Origin: a virus | Length of the DNA stretch: 49,557 nt | IMG/VR virus record: IMGVR_UViG_3300037245_000401 | Span: 1-49,557 of that record | Direction: 5' to 3' (one strand) | Part shown: in pieces, positions 15,081-21,118 of the stretch | Layout: each line of letters starts with the position of its first letter | Position numbering within the stretch: position 1 is the stretch's first letter | Made by a program: the position numbers and the translations under genes | The notes under the pieces: model-generated | The model's input: only the letters and a program-made list of their open reading frames with translations | What the model was told of the DNA's origin: nothing | The model's database searches: none

Positions 15081-15217
15081 TGAAAAAACTTCGTAGGATA
15101 GAACTTTGGTGGTCGAATTATTATAAGTTTGGCCGGAAATTTTACAAGTTTAACTGCGGTAAGAAACTTTATTACTATCGGTTAGGCAAATTAGGTCTAT
15201 TTATCAGAGGTAAATAA
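15080..15217 (+). CDS. Small basic aromatic protein
   Basis: A 45-residue open frame coupled by TAATG to the preceding gene. It is very rich in K, R, Y, F and W (MKKLRRIELWWSNYYKFGRK start; GKKLYYYRLGKLGLF near the end). It is too short for family assignment. In the second cassette the equivalent slot is filled by an unrelated 72-residue gene (15745-15963). Confidence 0.55.
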   Translation: MKKLRRIELWWSNYYKFGRKFYKFNCGKKLYYYRLGKLGLFIRGK

Positions 15218-15291
15218 CATGGAATTTGGAATAACCTTCTTGATAATGTATTGGTTAGTTAAAAAGTTACATAAATATGGTATACTTTAAA
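15209..15291 (+). repeat. 83-bp direct repeat, copy 1 (second copy 15981-16063)
   Basis: The two copies, 772 bp apart, differ at only two positions. Each includes the ribosome site, a 23-codon frame and the following A. The repeat ends in ACATAAATATGGTATACTTT; its first 15 bases (ACATAAATATGGTAT) also occur in the 1-kb control region at 13741. Confidence 0.85.
15219..15290 (+). CDS. 23-residue hydrophobic microprotein, copy 1
   Basis: ATG at 15219 follows AGAGGTAAATAAC, a good ribosome site. The product MEFGITFLIMYWLVKKLHKY... has a hydrophobic core flanked by a basic end, like a single-pass membrane peptide. It is duplicated at 15991 with one amino-acid change (L to F). Alternatively the conserved DNA itself may be the functional element. 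Confidence 0.5.
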   Translation: MEFGITFLIMYWLVKKLHKYGIL

Positions 15292-15301
15292 AGGGGAAAA
15301 T

Positions 15302-15496
15302 ATGTTAAAATGGAGATATGTTGAAACGATGCAAGATCGTGACTATTATTGTGCCGCATCGGCGTGTAAAGATAAACGTCCCTTGTTTAATTGCTGTGAT
15401 AGAGGTGCAAAGTTTGACCAAAATACAACTGGAGGTTATTACTGTCTTGAATCGTTAATGTCACTTAAACGTCAGAGATACTTTACTACGAAGTAA
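15302..15496 (+). CDS. Small Cys-rich early protein
   Basis: A 64-residue protein with five cysteines (YYCAASACKD, FNCCDRG, YYCLES), basic ends, and AAGGGG before the ATG. The spacing could bind one zinc. No family recognised. The stop codon is immediately followed by the ATGCTTAA box and leader hairpin 2. Confidence 0.62.
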   Translation: MLKWRYVETMQDRDYYCAASACKDKRPLFNCCDRGAKFDQNTTGGYYCLESLMSLKRQRYFTTK

Positions 15497-15500
15497 ATGC

Positions 15501-15538
15501 TTAAGTTTTGCCAGACCTGAAAAGCTGGCAATTCTTAA
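15501..15538 (+). promoter_or_regulatory. Covarying leader hairpin 2
   Basis: TTAAG-TT-TTGCCAG pairs with CTGGCAA-TT-CTTAA around the loop ACCTGAAAAG. It is followed by CTATTTATTGTTTAATTG and GAAGGGA before the 58-residue gene copy 2. It begins 4 bases after the TAA of the preceding gene. Confidence 0.8.
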
Positions 15539-15568
15539 CTATTTATTGTTTAATTGAAGGGACAAAAG

Positions 15569-15745
15569 ATGTATGCACTAAAAGAAGCACGGATCAAACG
15601 TCAGAAGTTAACCACGAAAAGACTTCGTAACAAGTTTACATCAAGATTGTTTAAGCTGAATAACTTCTATTCGTTATTGAAGAGTCAACAGGAATTAGTA
15701 GATAATGCTGTTAATGAATTTCTGGCAAGTCGGGCGGTGACATAA
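15569..15745 (+). CDS. Small basic protein, duplicated family, copy 2
   Basis: A 58-residue paralog of the gene at 14904. The first dozen residues differ (MYALKEARIKRQK against MYAIKFERKKAEK); the remainder is nearly the same (FTSRLFKLNNFYSLLKSQQE shared). The start at ATG 15569 is fixed by GAAGGGA upstream and by the paralog. The stop overlaps the next ATG. Confidence 0.7.
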   Translation: MYALKEARIKRQKLTTKRLRNKFTSRLFKLNNFYSLLKSQQELVDNAVNEFLASRAVT

Positions 15746-15963
15746 TGGAGTATATTTGGGTTACTAAAGGCGGCTGGTCAGCGTTTAGGAGTAAAAGAGA
15801 TGCCCTTGATTATCTTAAGGGTTTACGTTTTATTGCTATTGCTGATAGGGCCGAACGAAAAGAAAAAGCACCTAGTAAAATAGTGAAGTCAAACGATGGA
15901 AATAAGTATTACTTTACTTTCGGCTGTAACAGTCGGGCCATAAGGAAAGTAATCTTACAATGA
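15745..15963 (+). CDS. Small hypothetical protein in cassette 2
   Basis: A 72-residue basic protein coupled by TAATG to the gene before it. It has an N-terminal WVTKGGWSAFRSKRDALDYL and a C-terminal YYFTFGCNSRAIRKVIL. It occupies the slot held by an unrelated 45-residue gene in cassette 1, so cargo has been swapped between conserved flanks. Function unknown. Confidence 0.6.
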   Translation: MEYIWVTKGGWSAFRSKRDALDYLKGLRFIAIADRAERKEKAPSKIVKSNDGNKYYFTFGCNSRAIRKVILQ

Positions 15964-15980
15964 TAATCGAATTAACTGGA

Positions 15981-16063
15981 GGTAAATAACATGGAATTTG
16001 GAATAACCTTCTTGATAATGTATTGGTTTGTTAAAAAGCTACATAAATATGGTATACTTTAAA
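15981..16063 (+). repeat. 83-bp direct repeat, copy 2
   Basis: This is the second copy of the segment at 15209-15291, with two base differences. The flanking 58-residue genes have diverged more, so this part is either more recently copied or under stronger constraint. Confidence 0.85.
15991..16062 (+). CDS. 23-residue hydrophobic microprotein, copy 2
   Basis: Same as the frame at 15219 apart from Leu13 to Phe and one silent change. GGAGGTAAATAAC precedes the ATG. The stop runs straight into ATGCTTAA and leader hairpin 3. Confidence 0.5.
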   Translation: MEFGITFLIMYWFVKKLHKYGIL

Positions 16064-16066
16064 TGC

Positions 16067-16104
16067 TTAAGTCTTGCCAGAACTGAAAAGCTGGCAATTC
16101 TTAA
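16067..16104 (+). promoter_or_regulatory. Covarying leader hairpin 3
   Basis: TTAAG-TC-TTGCCAG pairs with CTGGCAA-TT-CTTAA around the loop AACTGAAAAG. It is followed by TTTATTATTTAATTGAAGGG before the gene starting at 16137. Confidence 0.8.
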
Positions 16105-16136
16105 ATGTTTATTATTTAATTGAAGGGAAAAGAATT

Positions 16137-16400
16137 ATGAAAGCGAAGTTTCGTTTGTACACAGAAGATTTAAATCGGGATTTAGTCGAAAAGCTAATTG
16201 CTAAATCGTTTAAGGGATTTACAGTTATAGAAGCAATGGGCTATTGGAACGGAATCAGAGAAAACACCCTGATAATTGAGATAATCGCAACCAAACAAGA
16301 CTTGCACCTTATAGAGCATATTTGCGAAAAGATTAAACAGCTTAACAAACAAGAAGCGGTCCTATTCACAGTCGATTACATCGACTCTGTTATGATATAG
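16137..16400 (+). CDS. Hypothetical early protein
   Basis: An 87-residue protein starting ATG 16137 (GAAGGGAAAAG upstream). It begins MKAKFRLYTEDLNRDLVEKL and is of mixed alpha/beta composition with regular hydrophobic spacing, like a small ferredoxin-like fold (inference). It is the only gene between hairpins 3 and 4. No family recognised. Confidence 0.62.
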   Translation: MKAKFRLYTEDLNRDLVEKLIAKSFKGFTVIEAMGYWNGIRENTLIIEIIATKQDLHLIEHICEKIKQLNKQEAVLFTVDYIDSVMI

Positions 16401-16418
16401 TTTGAGCCTGTTAAATGC

Positions 16419-16454
16419 TTAACTTTCGGCAGGGTAAAAGCTGCCGTCTGTTAA
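16419..16454 (+). promoter_or_regulatory. Covarying leader hairpin 4
   Basis: TTAAC-TTT-CGGCAG pairs with CTGCCG-TCT-GTTAA around the loop GGTAAAAG. Compared with hairpins 2 and 3, both stems keep pairing through compensatory changes (TTAAG/CTTAA becomes TTAAC/GTTAA; TGCCAG/CTGGCA becomes CGGCAG/CTGCCG). Confidence 0.82.
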
Positions 16455-16486
16455 CTATTTATTATTTAATTTGGAGACTAGAAAAA

Positions 16487-17239
16487 ATGAATGAAAAAAT
16501 TAGCACGTGGTTGCCTGTATTTAACGGGTTTTATGGTTCAGGGTTAGAAGATGACAACGATTTAGAGTATACACTGTTTAATGATCCTGATAATACCAGA
16601 ATAAACGAGAAGCATAGAGATTGGTTGCTAGAAAATATAACGGATTATATAAACTATACTGATTATCACAACGCAATGGCAGTAGCAATTTGCTGTGCTA
16701 TTAGTGAAGAGTTGGAAAGTCATGGACTAATTAAAAGTTTTGAGTTTGATAATCTGGTTAGTCCTAAATTTTACAACTTTAGTAATGACAGCATTGATGT
16801 AATATTTGAGGTCGATATAGAATCATTGACAACGCTGTGTGAAGAGCAAGATGAAGAGTTTGAAGAGTATCTCAAACAGAGGTATACAAGCTATGACGGT
16901 TTTAGTAGCAGTTACTCAAATGACCCCCAAAAATGGTTTGGGACTTTAGACGATTATACTGATGGTCTGATTGCGAATAACACTGGTCATTGCGTAGGCT
17001 CGATATTAAACTTTTTACTCGGCGATACTGGCAATGAGTACATGAGTTTAATTTATGAAGCCGTGTCAGAGGTTTATATTGGGGAATTTATCGACTATGA
17101 AAAGTTAATCAGTGACTTTAACGAAGAGTTTGGAACCTCTTGCACTAGCATAGAAGATATTGAGCTAGGTGCCGACGCTGGCCCCGAAGAGGTAGCTCGA
17201 AGAGACATAAAAGGCCAATCGTTAATGCAGTTCGAGTAA
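16487..17239 (+). CDS. Large acidic early protein
   Basis: A 250-residue protein. The start at ATG 16487 is chosen over an in-frame ATG at 16415, because that one lies inside hairpin 4's box while GGAG precedes 16487. It is strongly acidic, with motifs LPVFNGFYGSGLEDD at the N-terminus and LVSPKFYNFSNDSIDVIFE in the middle, then a Glu/Asp-rich stretch. I have an impression that this SPKFYNFSNDS pattern recurs in mobile-element proteins, but I cannot name a family. Its high acidity would fit a DNA mimic that blocks a host DNA-binding enzyme; that is speculation. Confidence 0.65.
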   Translation: MNEKISTWLPVFNGFYGSGLEDDNDLEYTLFNDPDNTRINEKHRDWLLENITDYINYTDYHNAMAVAICCAISEELESHGLIKSFEFDNLVSPKFYNFSNDSIDVIFEVDIESLTTLCEEQDEEFEEYLKQRYTSYDGFSSSYSNDPQKWFGTLDDYTDGLIANNTGHCVGSILNFLLGDTGNEYMSLIYEAVSEVYIGEFIDYEKLISDFNEEFGTSCTSIEDIELGADAGPEEVARRDIKGQSLMQFE

Positions 17240-17243
17240 ATGC

Positions 17244-17279
17244 TTACTCGTTATCAGGTTAAAATCTGGTAACGTGTAA
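17244..17279 (+). promoter_or_regulatory. Covarying leader hairpin 5
   Basis: TTAC-TC-GTTATCAG pairs with CTGGTAAC-GT-GTAA around the loop GTTAAAAT. The stem sequence differs from the other copies but the shape is kept. The TAAATGCTTAC box overlaps the preceding stop. Confidence 0.75.
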
Positions 17280-17311
17280 ATATTTAATTGTTAAATTTAG
17301 GAGATTGTGCA

Positions 17312-17545
17312 ATGGAATTTCTAAAGAGCGGTATTGACGAACGAATTAGACAGCGTAATTTAACCGAACGAATAGTAACTTTAAGTAGTTGCCTTGATAC
17401 TAAAGATAGGACAATAGTGTTAATGAGGTTTAGAGGTGGTTACGCATACGCAGAAATAGCTAGCTTATTAAATGTCCACTATACGACAGTATCAAGACGG
17501 GTTAAAAGGATACTAAGGACCATAGCTAAATTCAGGAGGTTATAA
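17312..17545 (+). CDS. Sigma-70 region-4-like HTH protein
   Basis: A 77-residue protein starting ATG 17312 (AGGAG upstream). Residues about 20-70, LDTKDRTIVLMRFRGGYAYA followed by IASLLNVHYTTVSRRVKRIL, match the sigma-70 region 4/ECF helix-turn-helix: a bend helix, then the recognition helix with TTVSRRV. Region 2 is absent, so it cannot be a full sigma factor. It may recruit or redirect host RNA polymerase at -35 elements, for instance for late promoters. It is headed by leader hairpin 5. Confidence 0.72.
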   Translation: MEFLKSGIDERIRQRNLTERIVTLSSCLDTKDRTIVLMRFRGGYAYAEIASLLNVHYTTVSRRVKRILRTIAKFRRL

Positions 17546-17546
17546 A

Positions 17547-18035
17547 ATGTATAAAAAAGCCATTGAGAAATCATGCACAAAATGTAAGAAAGTTTACCCT
17601 GCCACAACTGGTAACTTTAGCCGAGACTCAAGGGCTTCTGATAACTTTCAGTCACAGTGTAGAACGTGCTGTAACAAGGCCAGTAACGACCATTACAAAC
17701 GTAATAGAACAGAGCGTAGAAAACAGCGTGCAGAATATAAGGCAACCAAAAGGGGCTATCTTAAAGCTATTTATCACAATATCACTTGGCGTTGTTCAGG
17801 TAAGTGTAAATTGAAGAGATTCAGGTGCTATAACGAGCAGCAGACGGTCAACAGATTTAATTCGTCTGACGATTTTGTAAACTACGTGCTCAATGTACTA
17901 AAAGTCGATCCACGTGGCAAAGACTGCCACCGTATTGACCCTGATGGTCACTATGAACCGGGGAACATTGAATTTCTTGCACCTTTAGAGCACAGGAGAG
18001 TACATGCTAGGATGCGTAAAGTAGCTATATCGTAA
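17547..18035 (+). CDS. HNH homing-type endonuclease
   Basis: A 162-residue protein. The N-terminal zinc finger (CTKCKKVYPATTGNF ... QCRTCCNKA) and the C-terminal block KDCHRIDPDGHYEPGNIEFL, then HRRVHARM, form the H-x-I/D...N...H core of HNH nucleases. The free-standing form with a leading Cys-finger is common for phage homing endonucleases that sit between early genes. It starts one base after the preceding stop and is in the same operon. It is basic, as expected for DNA binding. Confidence 0.75.
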   Translation: MYKKAIEKSCTKCKKVYPATTGNFSRDSRASDNFQSQCRTCCNKASNDHYKRNRTERRKQRAEYKATKRGYLKAIYHNITWRCSGKCKLKRFRCYNEQQTVNRFNSSDDFVNYVLNVLKVDPRGKDCHRIDPDGHYEPGNIEFLAPLEHRRVHARMRKVAIS

Positions 18036-18077
18036 GTGCCGATATTGTAACGAGTTAATTAAATTTAGGGGAACAAA

Positions 18078-18236
18078 ATGAATATAAGACAAGCTGATAA
18101 AAATAAAAAAGTTCACTATATGCTTGACCAAACAGCTGGAGCTTGCGGGCGATATACAGCGAAAGTTACAAAAATAACCCTGCTAGTCACATGTAAAGAC
18201 TGCAAAAAGATACTCGACAAGGGCATAAGTTTTTAA
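18078..18236 (+). CDS. Small Cys-containing protein
   Basis: A 52-residue frame with AGGGGAAC before ATG 18078. It contains AGACGRYTAKV and LVTCKDCKKIL, giving a C...CxxC set that could bind zinc. It is basic. It is the last gene before promoter P3. No family recognised. Confidence 0.6.
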   Translation: MNIRQADKNKKVHYMLDQTAGACGRYTAKVTKITLLVTCKDCKKILDKGISF

Positions 18237-18255
18237 TTTAATTTAAAGATTATGC

Positions 18256-18284
18256 TTGACTTTGCTATTTATATAGTGTATAGT
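18256..18284 (+). promoter_or_regulatory. Sigma-70-type early promoter P3
   Basis: TTGACT (18256-18261), 17-base spacer, TATAGT (18279-18284), with the same ATAGTGTATAGTA end as P2. It precedes the five-gene cluster at 18326-19648. Confidence 0.85.
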
Positions 18285-18325
18285 ATAACTAGTGATAAAA
18301 CAATTTTTGATTTAAGGAAAATAAA

Positions 18326-18571
18326 ATGGACGATGGCATAATTGATATTACTTTGGGTGGTCTGAAGTCGGCTTATGCAGACAGTGAGACAAAATTGCTG
18401 GAATTGGCTGTTATGATTGGTCAGCTAGAAGCCAACAGTACAGATGATTACTACGACATGCATAGTCAGTTTAGTTTGCGTGAAAGTGCAAAACGGTTGA
18501 TCAAGTACCGCATAGACGATTTAGAACGTAACGATGAAACATATGCTATGACCATAAACAGGGGGATTTAA
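18326..18571 (+). CDS. Hypothetical helical protein
   Basis: An 81-residue acidic, helical protein (residues 35-70 DYYDMHSQFSLRESAKRLIK). It is the first gene after promoter P3, with TTAAGGAAAA upstream. No motif recognised. Confidence 0.62.
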   Translation: MDDGIIDITLGGLKSAYADSETKLLELAVMIGQLEANSTDDYYDMHSQFSLRESAKRLIKYRIDDLERNDETYAMTINRGI

Positions 18572-18572
18572 C

Positions 18573-18824
18573 ATGGACCTTTATGAAGTAGAGACAGAAG
18601 AAGAGTTAATTAAATCTATGCAAGAGCTGATAAACACAGGTATGGCGTGGAAAATGGAAGGGTCAGTGGGTCGTCAGGCAATGAGCCTGATAAAATCTGG
18701 GCACTGTGTATTAGGTGAACAGGGCCACTACGACTATTACGGAAATTATGTACCTTCGCGTACTGAAGTTAAAGCAGGCACGAAGGGATCAATAGAATAT
18801 CAGCAAGAAATGATGGAGATTTAG
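18573..18824 (+). CDS. Hypothetical acidic protein
   Basis: An 83-residue protein with acidic N-terminal (DLYEVETEEELIKSMQELI) and a Tyr/Gly-rich middle (GHYDYYGNYVPSRTE). It starts one base after the previous stop, with GGGGAT ribosome site. Unknown function. Confidence 0.6.
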   Translation: MDLYEVETEEELIKSMQELINTGMAWKMEGSVGRQAMSLIKSGHCVLGEQGHYDYYGNYVPSRTEVKAGTKGSIEYQQEMMEI

Positions 18825-18826
18825 TT

Positions 18827-19069
18827 ATGAACATCGAACAGGCAAAAGTATACCTAGAAATGGGAGATGACGTTGTGCTTTGTATCGACTACGGAACGTG
18901 GCATAATCCGTTTACGGACACTGTGAATGAACCGCTGCACTTGTCGATTATCTTGCAGGCTAGTGATTTTGATCCTGATACATTTGATGAACGGATGGAA
19001 GGGTTGACACGCGGTTATGAGTATACGCTGACTAAAGATACTGGTGTCGGATTGGAGGTATTGAGGTGA
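18827..19069 (+). CDS. Hypothetical acidic protein
   Basis: An 80-residue protein (DVVLCIDYGTWHNPFTDTVN in the N-terminal half), acidic, likely alpha/beta. It is preceded by TGGAGAT. Its stop overlaps the GTG start of the next gene. Confidence 0.6.
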   Translation: MNIEQAKVYLEMGDDVVLCIDYGTWHNPFTDTVNEPLHLSIILQASDFDPDTFDERMEGLTRGYEYTLTKDTGVGLEVLR

Positions 19070-19362
19070 GATACTTCATAAATCAGCATGGTGAGATAAT
19101 TGTGGTTGATGAGCATAAATCATATGCCAACAGGGTGCTGCATATGTCATTGAGAAAAGTGCTGCTTACTCATGTTCGCGTCAAGATATATCGTGATAAC
19201 TTTTGTTTAGACACCCGACAGTGTGCCTTGACCAGTTCACAGAAAAGAACTGCCCAGAAGTTATATCGAGAGTCAAGGTGCAGTGCCTATACTAACTTGA
19301 TAAGTGACAAGTTTTATCAGTCAAGTAATTTTGATCATTCACCAAGAATAATTTGGCAATAA
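19066..19362 (+). CDS. Hypothetical basic protein, GTG start
   Basis: A 98-residue basic protein. Start GTG 19066 has GGAGG 8 bases upstream and overlaps the previous stop by 4 bases (GTGA). It contains an RKVLLTHVRVKIYRD segment and a Ser/Arg-rich C-terminus. No family recognised. Confidence 0.6.
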   Translation: MRYFINQHGEIIVVDEHKSYANRVLHMSLRKVLLTHVRVKIYRDNFCLDTRQCALTSSQKRTAQKLYRESRCSAYTNLISDKFYQSSNFDHSPRIIWQ

Positions 19363-19384
19363 TATTTAAATGAAGGGTTTTAAA

Positions 19385-19648
19385 ATGGCGGTAAACCAAA
19401 AGAAGATGTCGAGGATGCAGAAACAGGTTGACGGTATAGTGGCTAAGGCATTGGGAGCTATGCCATCAACTATGACTAGGCTGGTGCATGAGAGCGAAAA
19501 GCACGGTGACGGTGAACTGACCAGCTATGACGACTATCACCTTCGTAGCTGGACTGGCCACGCGATCACCACGCTAATCAGACACCATCAGGCCAGATTG
19601 GGCAGTAATAACGACCGAGTAGTAGTATTTTTTGCCAGCGAGCAATAA
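19385..19648 (+). CDS. Hypothetical protein
   Basis: An 87-residue protein. ATG 19385 is preferred over ATG 19370 because GAAGGG lies inside the 15-base interval, as for the duplicated 58-residue genes. It is basic at the N-terminus (VNQKKMSRMQKQVDGIV), with a His-rich middle (HEKHGDG-like, HAITTLIRHHQ). Unknown function. Confidence 0.58.
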   Translation: MAVNQKKMSRMQKQVDGIVAKALGAMPSTMTRLVHESEKHGDGELTSYDDYHLRSWTGHAITTLIRHHQARLGSNNDRVVVFFASEQ

Positions 19649-19705
19649 TTTAACAGATTTTAAAGATTTATCCTGCTAAAAGTGCAAGATAAGCTAATAT
19701 TCTCT

Positions 19706-19711
19706 TATAAT
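19706..19711 (+). promoter_or_regulatory. Possible promoter -10 element
   Basis: A consensus TATAAT lies 20 bp before the two-HTH gene. The -35 region is weak (GTGCAA, 18-base spacer), so it may need an activator. Confidence 0.4.
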
Positions 19712-19730
19712 ATAGAAGGGGTAGTTAATT

Positions 19731-20123
19731 ATGGAAAGAAATATTTCAGAATTTGAAGAGTCAGTCATCAGACTGGTGCACCATGAATTTGCCGGTATGA
19801 CACAGGCAGAGGCGGCTAGAGAATTACATGTAAGTGAATCTATGATAAGTCGGGCACTTGATTCTATCGTTGAGAAAGCTAAGAATTGTCGTCCGATAAG
19901 AATCCTGCTGCCAATTTTGACCAAGCAGCAATACGCAGTCTACATTGATATAGCTGAGTTCGGAATATCGCTGGAAGCGACGGCTGCACACCTTGATATG
20001 ACTGTCGGAAGTGTAAGAGATACTTTGTACAAAATCAGGAAAAAAGGCAAGTACGTTCCGTCACCTGCCAGACATGAAGCGTTTCACGATGGCATGGAAG
20101 GTAGCATAAAACTAAATTTCTAA
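19731..20123 (+). CDS. Tandem helix-turn-helix regulator
   Basis: A 130-residue protein with two HTH units. The first is about residues 22-50 (MTQAEAARELHVSESMISRA), typical of sigma-70 region-4/LuxR-type helices. The second is about 68-105 (GISLEATAAHLDMTVGSVRD). Two region-4-like HTHs in one small protein suggest a transcription regulator that may bind direct or inverted half-sites. Candidate targets are the palindromes in the 13.1-14.1 kb region, but nothing in the sequence proves this. It follows GAAGGGG and a TATAAT box. Confidence 0.68.
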   Translation: MERNISEFEESVIRLVHHEFAGMTQAEAARELHVSESMISRALDSIVEKAKNCRPIRILLPILTKQQYAVYIDIAEFGISLEATAAHLDMTVGSVRDTLYKIRKKGKYVPSPARHEAFHDGMEGSIKLNF

Positions 20124-20132
20124 GGGGCCAAT

Positions 20133-20297
20133 ATGAAACGAATGAGCCAAGCAGAAGCTGGTCTTCATGCAGGAAGGCTTGAGCATAAGCTGATATGCCA
20201 CGTTGGTGTTAGGAACGCGGCTTTGATCGCTAGGCTGCTGGGGAAAAGACTCAGGAAACAGCTAGCCGACCAAAAGAAAATAAACAGTAAGGGGTAA
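20133..20297 (+). CDS. Small basic helical protein
   Basis: A 54-residue frame after AAGGGGCC; ATG 20133, stop 20297. Very basic and helical (AALIARLLGKRLRKQLADQK). A nucleic-acid-binding peptide is possible. It ends 2 bases before the next start. Confidence 0.55.
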   Translation: MKRMSQAEAGLHAGRLEHKLICHVGVRNAALIARLLGKRLRKQLADQKKINSKG

Positions 20298-20299
20298 AT

Positions 20300-20818
20300 A
20301 TGACAGGTGAACTAAAAGACAGCGGCAAGCGTGAAGATTTTTCATCAGGCTGCGTAAGAGATGCATCAGAAAATAAGCCCAGACCAGATTTAATATCACC
20401 ATATTTTAGTATGCGGATTGGTGATCATCTTGACGCTGGGGCTAGAAAATATGCTGAGCGCAATTGGGAGAAGGGTATGCCAATAAGTAGGTGCATCGCT
20501 TCTCTTGAGCGTCACCTCATGCAGTATAAAATGGGCCTCACAGATGAGGATCACGTAGCGGCTATCGGGTGTAATATAATGTTCATCGCTCACTATGAAG
20601 AGATGATCAAGCGTGGTTTGCTTCCAAATGAACTTAATGATCTGCCCCGTTATGAACAGCAGATACCGCATGTTAAAGAGCTAGCAGGTGCACCTATTGA
20701 TCAGGCTTATGTTGATGCTATTCAGGGCATCGAAACAGGCAAGTACAATTGCTTTGCTGGTCATCTTGATGTGATATGTAACTGCATGAGATGTACTGTT
20801 TATCGTAAACATTCTTAA
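20300..20818 (+). CDS. dATP/dGTP diphosphohydrolase-like protein (DUF5664/PF18909 type)
   Basis: A 172-residue protein. Residues about 27-105 match the dATP/dGTP pyrophosphohydrolase N-terminal pattern found in many phages: KPRPDLIS, then GDHLDAGARKYAERNWEKGM, SLERHLMQYKMG, DEDHVAAIGCNIMF. This family (all-alpha, MazG-related) removes pyrophosphate from dATP/dGTP; one relative acts in 2-aminoadenine (Z) DNA phages. No PurZ homologue is present, so a Z-genome is unlikely. It sits beside two other nucleotide-linked genes (21118, 21563). The C-terminal 50 residues are Cys-rich (CNCMRCTVY). Confidence 0.72.
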   Translation: MTGELKDSGKREDFSSGCVRDASENKPRPDLISPYFSMRIGDHLDAGARKYAERNWEKGMPISRCIASLERHLMQYKMGLTDEDHVAAIGCNIMFIAHYEEMIKRGLLPNELNDLPRYEQQIPHVKELAGAPIDQAYVDAIQGIETGKYNCFAGHLDVICNCMRCTVYRKHS

Positions 20819-20836
20819 CCTTAACGGAGAATACAA

Positions 20837-21118
20837 ATGAGTAGAAAAATCAGACAGAAGATTCAAGCAGCAGCATTTATAATCCTGATGCTGTGGATCA
20901 TGGCATTGCTGCATGGCTGTGCCGATATTACACGTACAGCTCCAGATGGCTCTGTCATCAAGTACAGCAGGATCGGCAACCAGCAGATAAGCAGGCTGGG
21001 GATAGTCGATACGCCCAATGGTTTTCAGCTTCAGATGGAAGGCCAGCAGGCTCTGAATGATCAGTTCGCTGAACGTATCGCTGCTGGTGTCGTTCGTGGT
21101 CTAATGGGAGCAAAGTAA
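20837..21118 (+). CDS. Small lipoprotein
   Basis: A 93-residue protein with a basic N-terminus, a hydrophobic segment (AAFIILMLWIMALL) and a lipobox-like LLHGC at about residues 24-28, followed by ADITRTAPDG. It would be exported and lipidated at the inner or outer membrane. A role in lysis (o-spanin-like) or superinfection exclusion is possible; length and lack of proline richness are not decisive. It overlaps the next gene by one base. Confidence 0.62.
   Translation: MSRKIRQKIQAAAFIILMLWIMALLHGCADITRTAPDGSVIKYSRIGNQQISRLGIVDTPNGFQLQMEGQQALNDQFAERIAAGVVRGLMGAK

Noticed and set aside
16415-16486. Upstream in-frame start for the 250-residue gene
   Set aside because: This ATG is part of the conserved ATGCTTA box and leader hairpin; the ribosome site belongs to ATG 16487.
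20300-20818. Z-genome (2-aminoadenine) pathway
   Set aside because: A dATP/dGTP hydrolase-like protein is present but no PurZ-type adenylosuccinate synthetase is seen, and the polymerase alone is not evidence.
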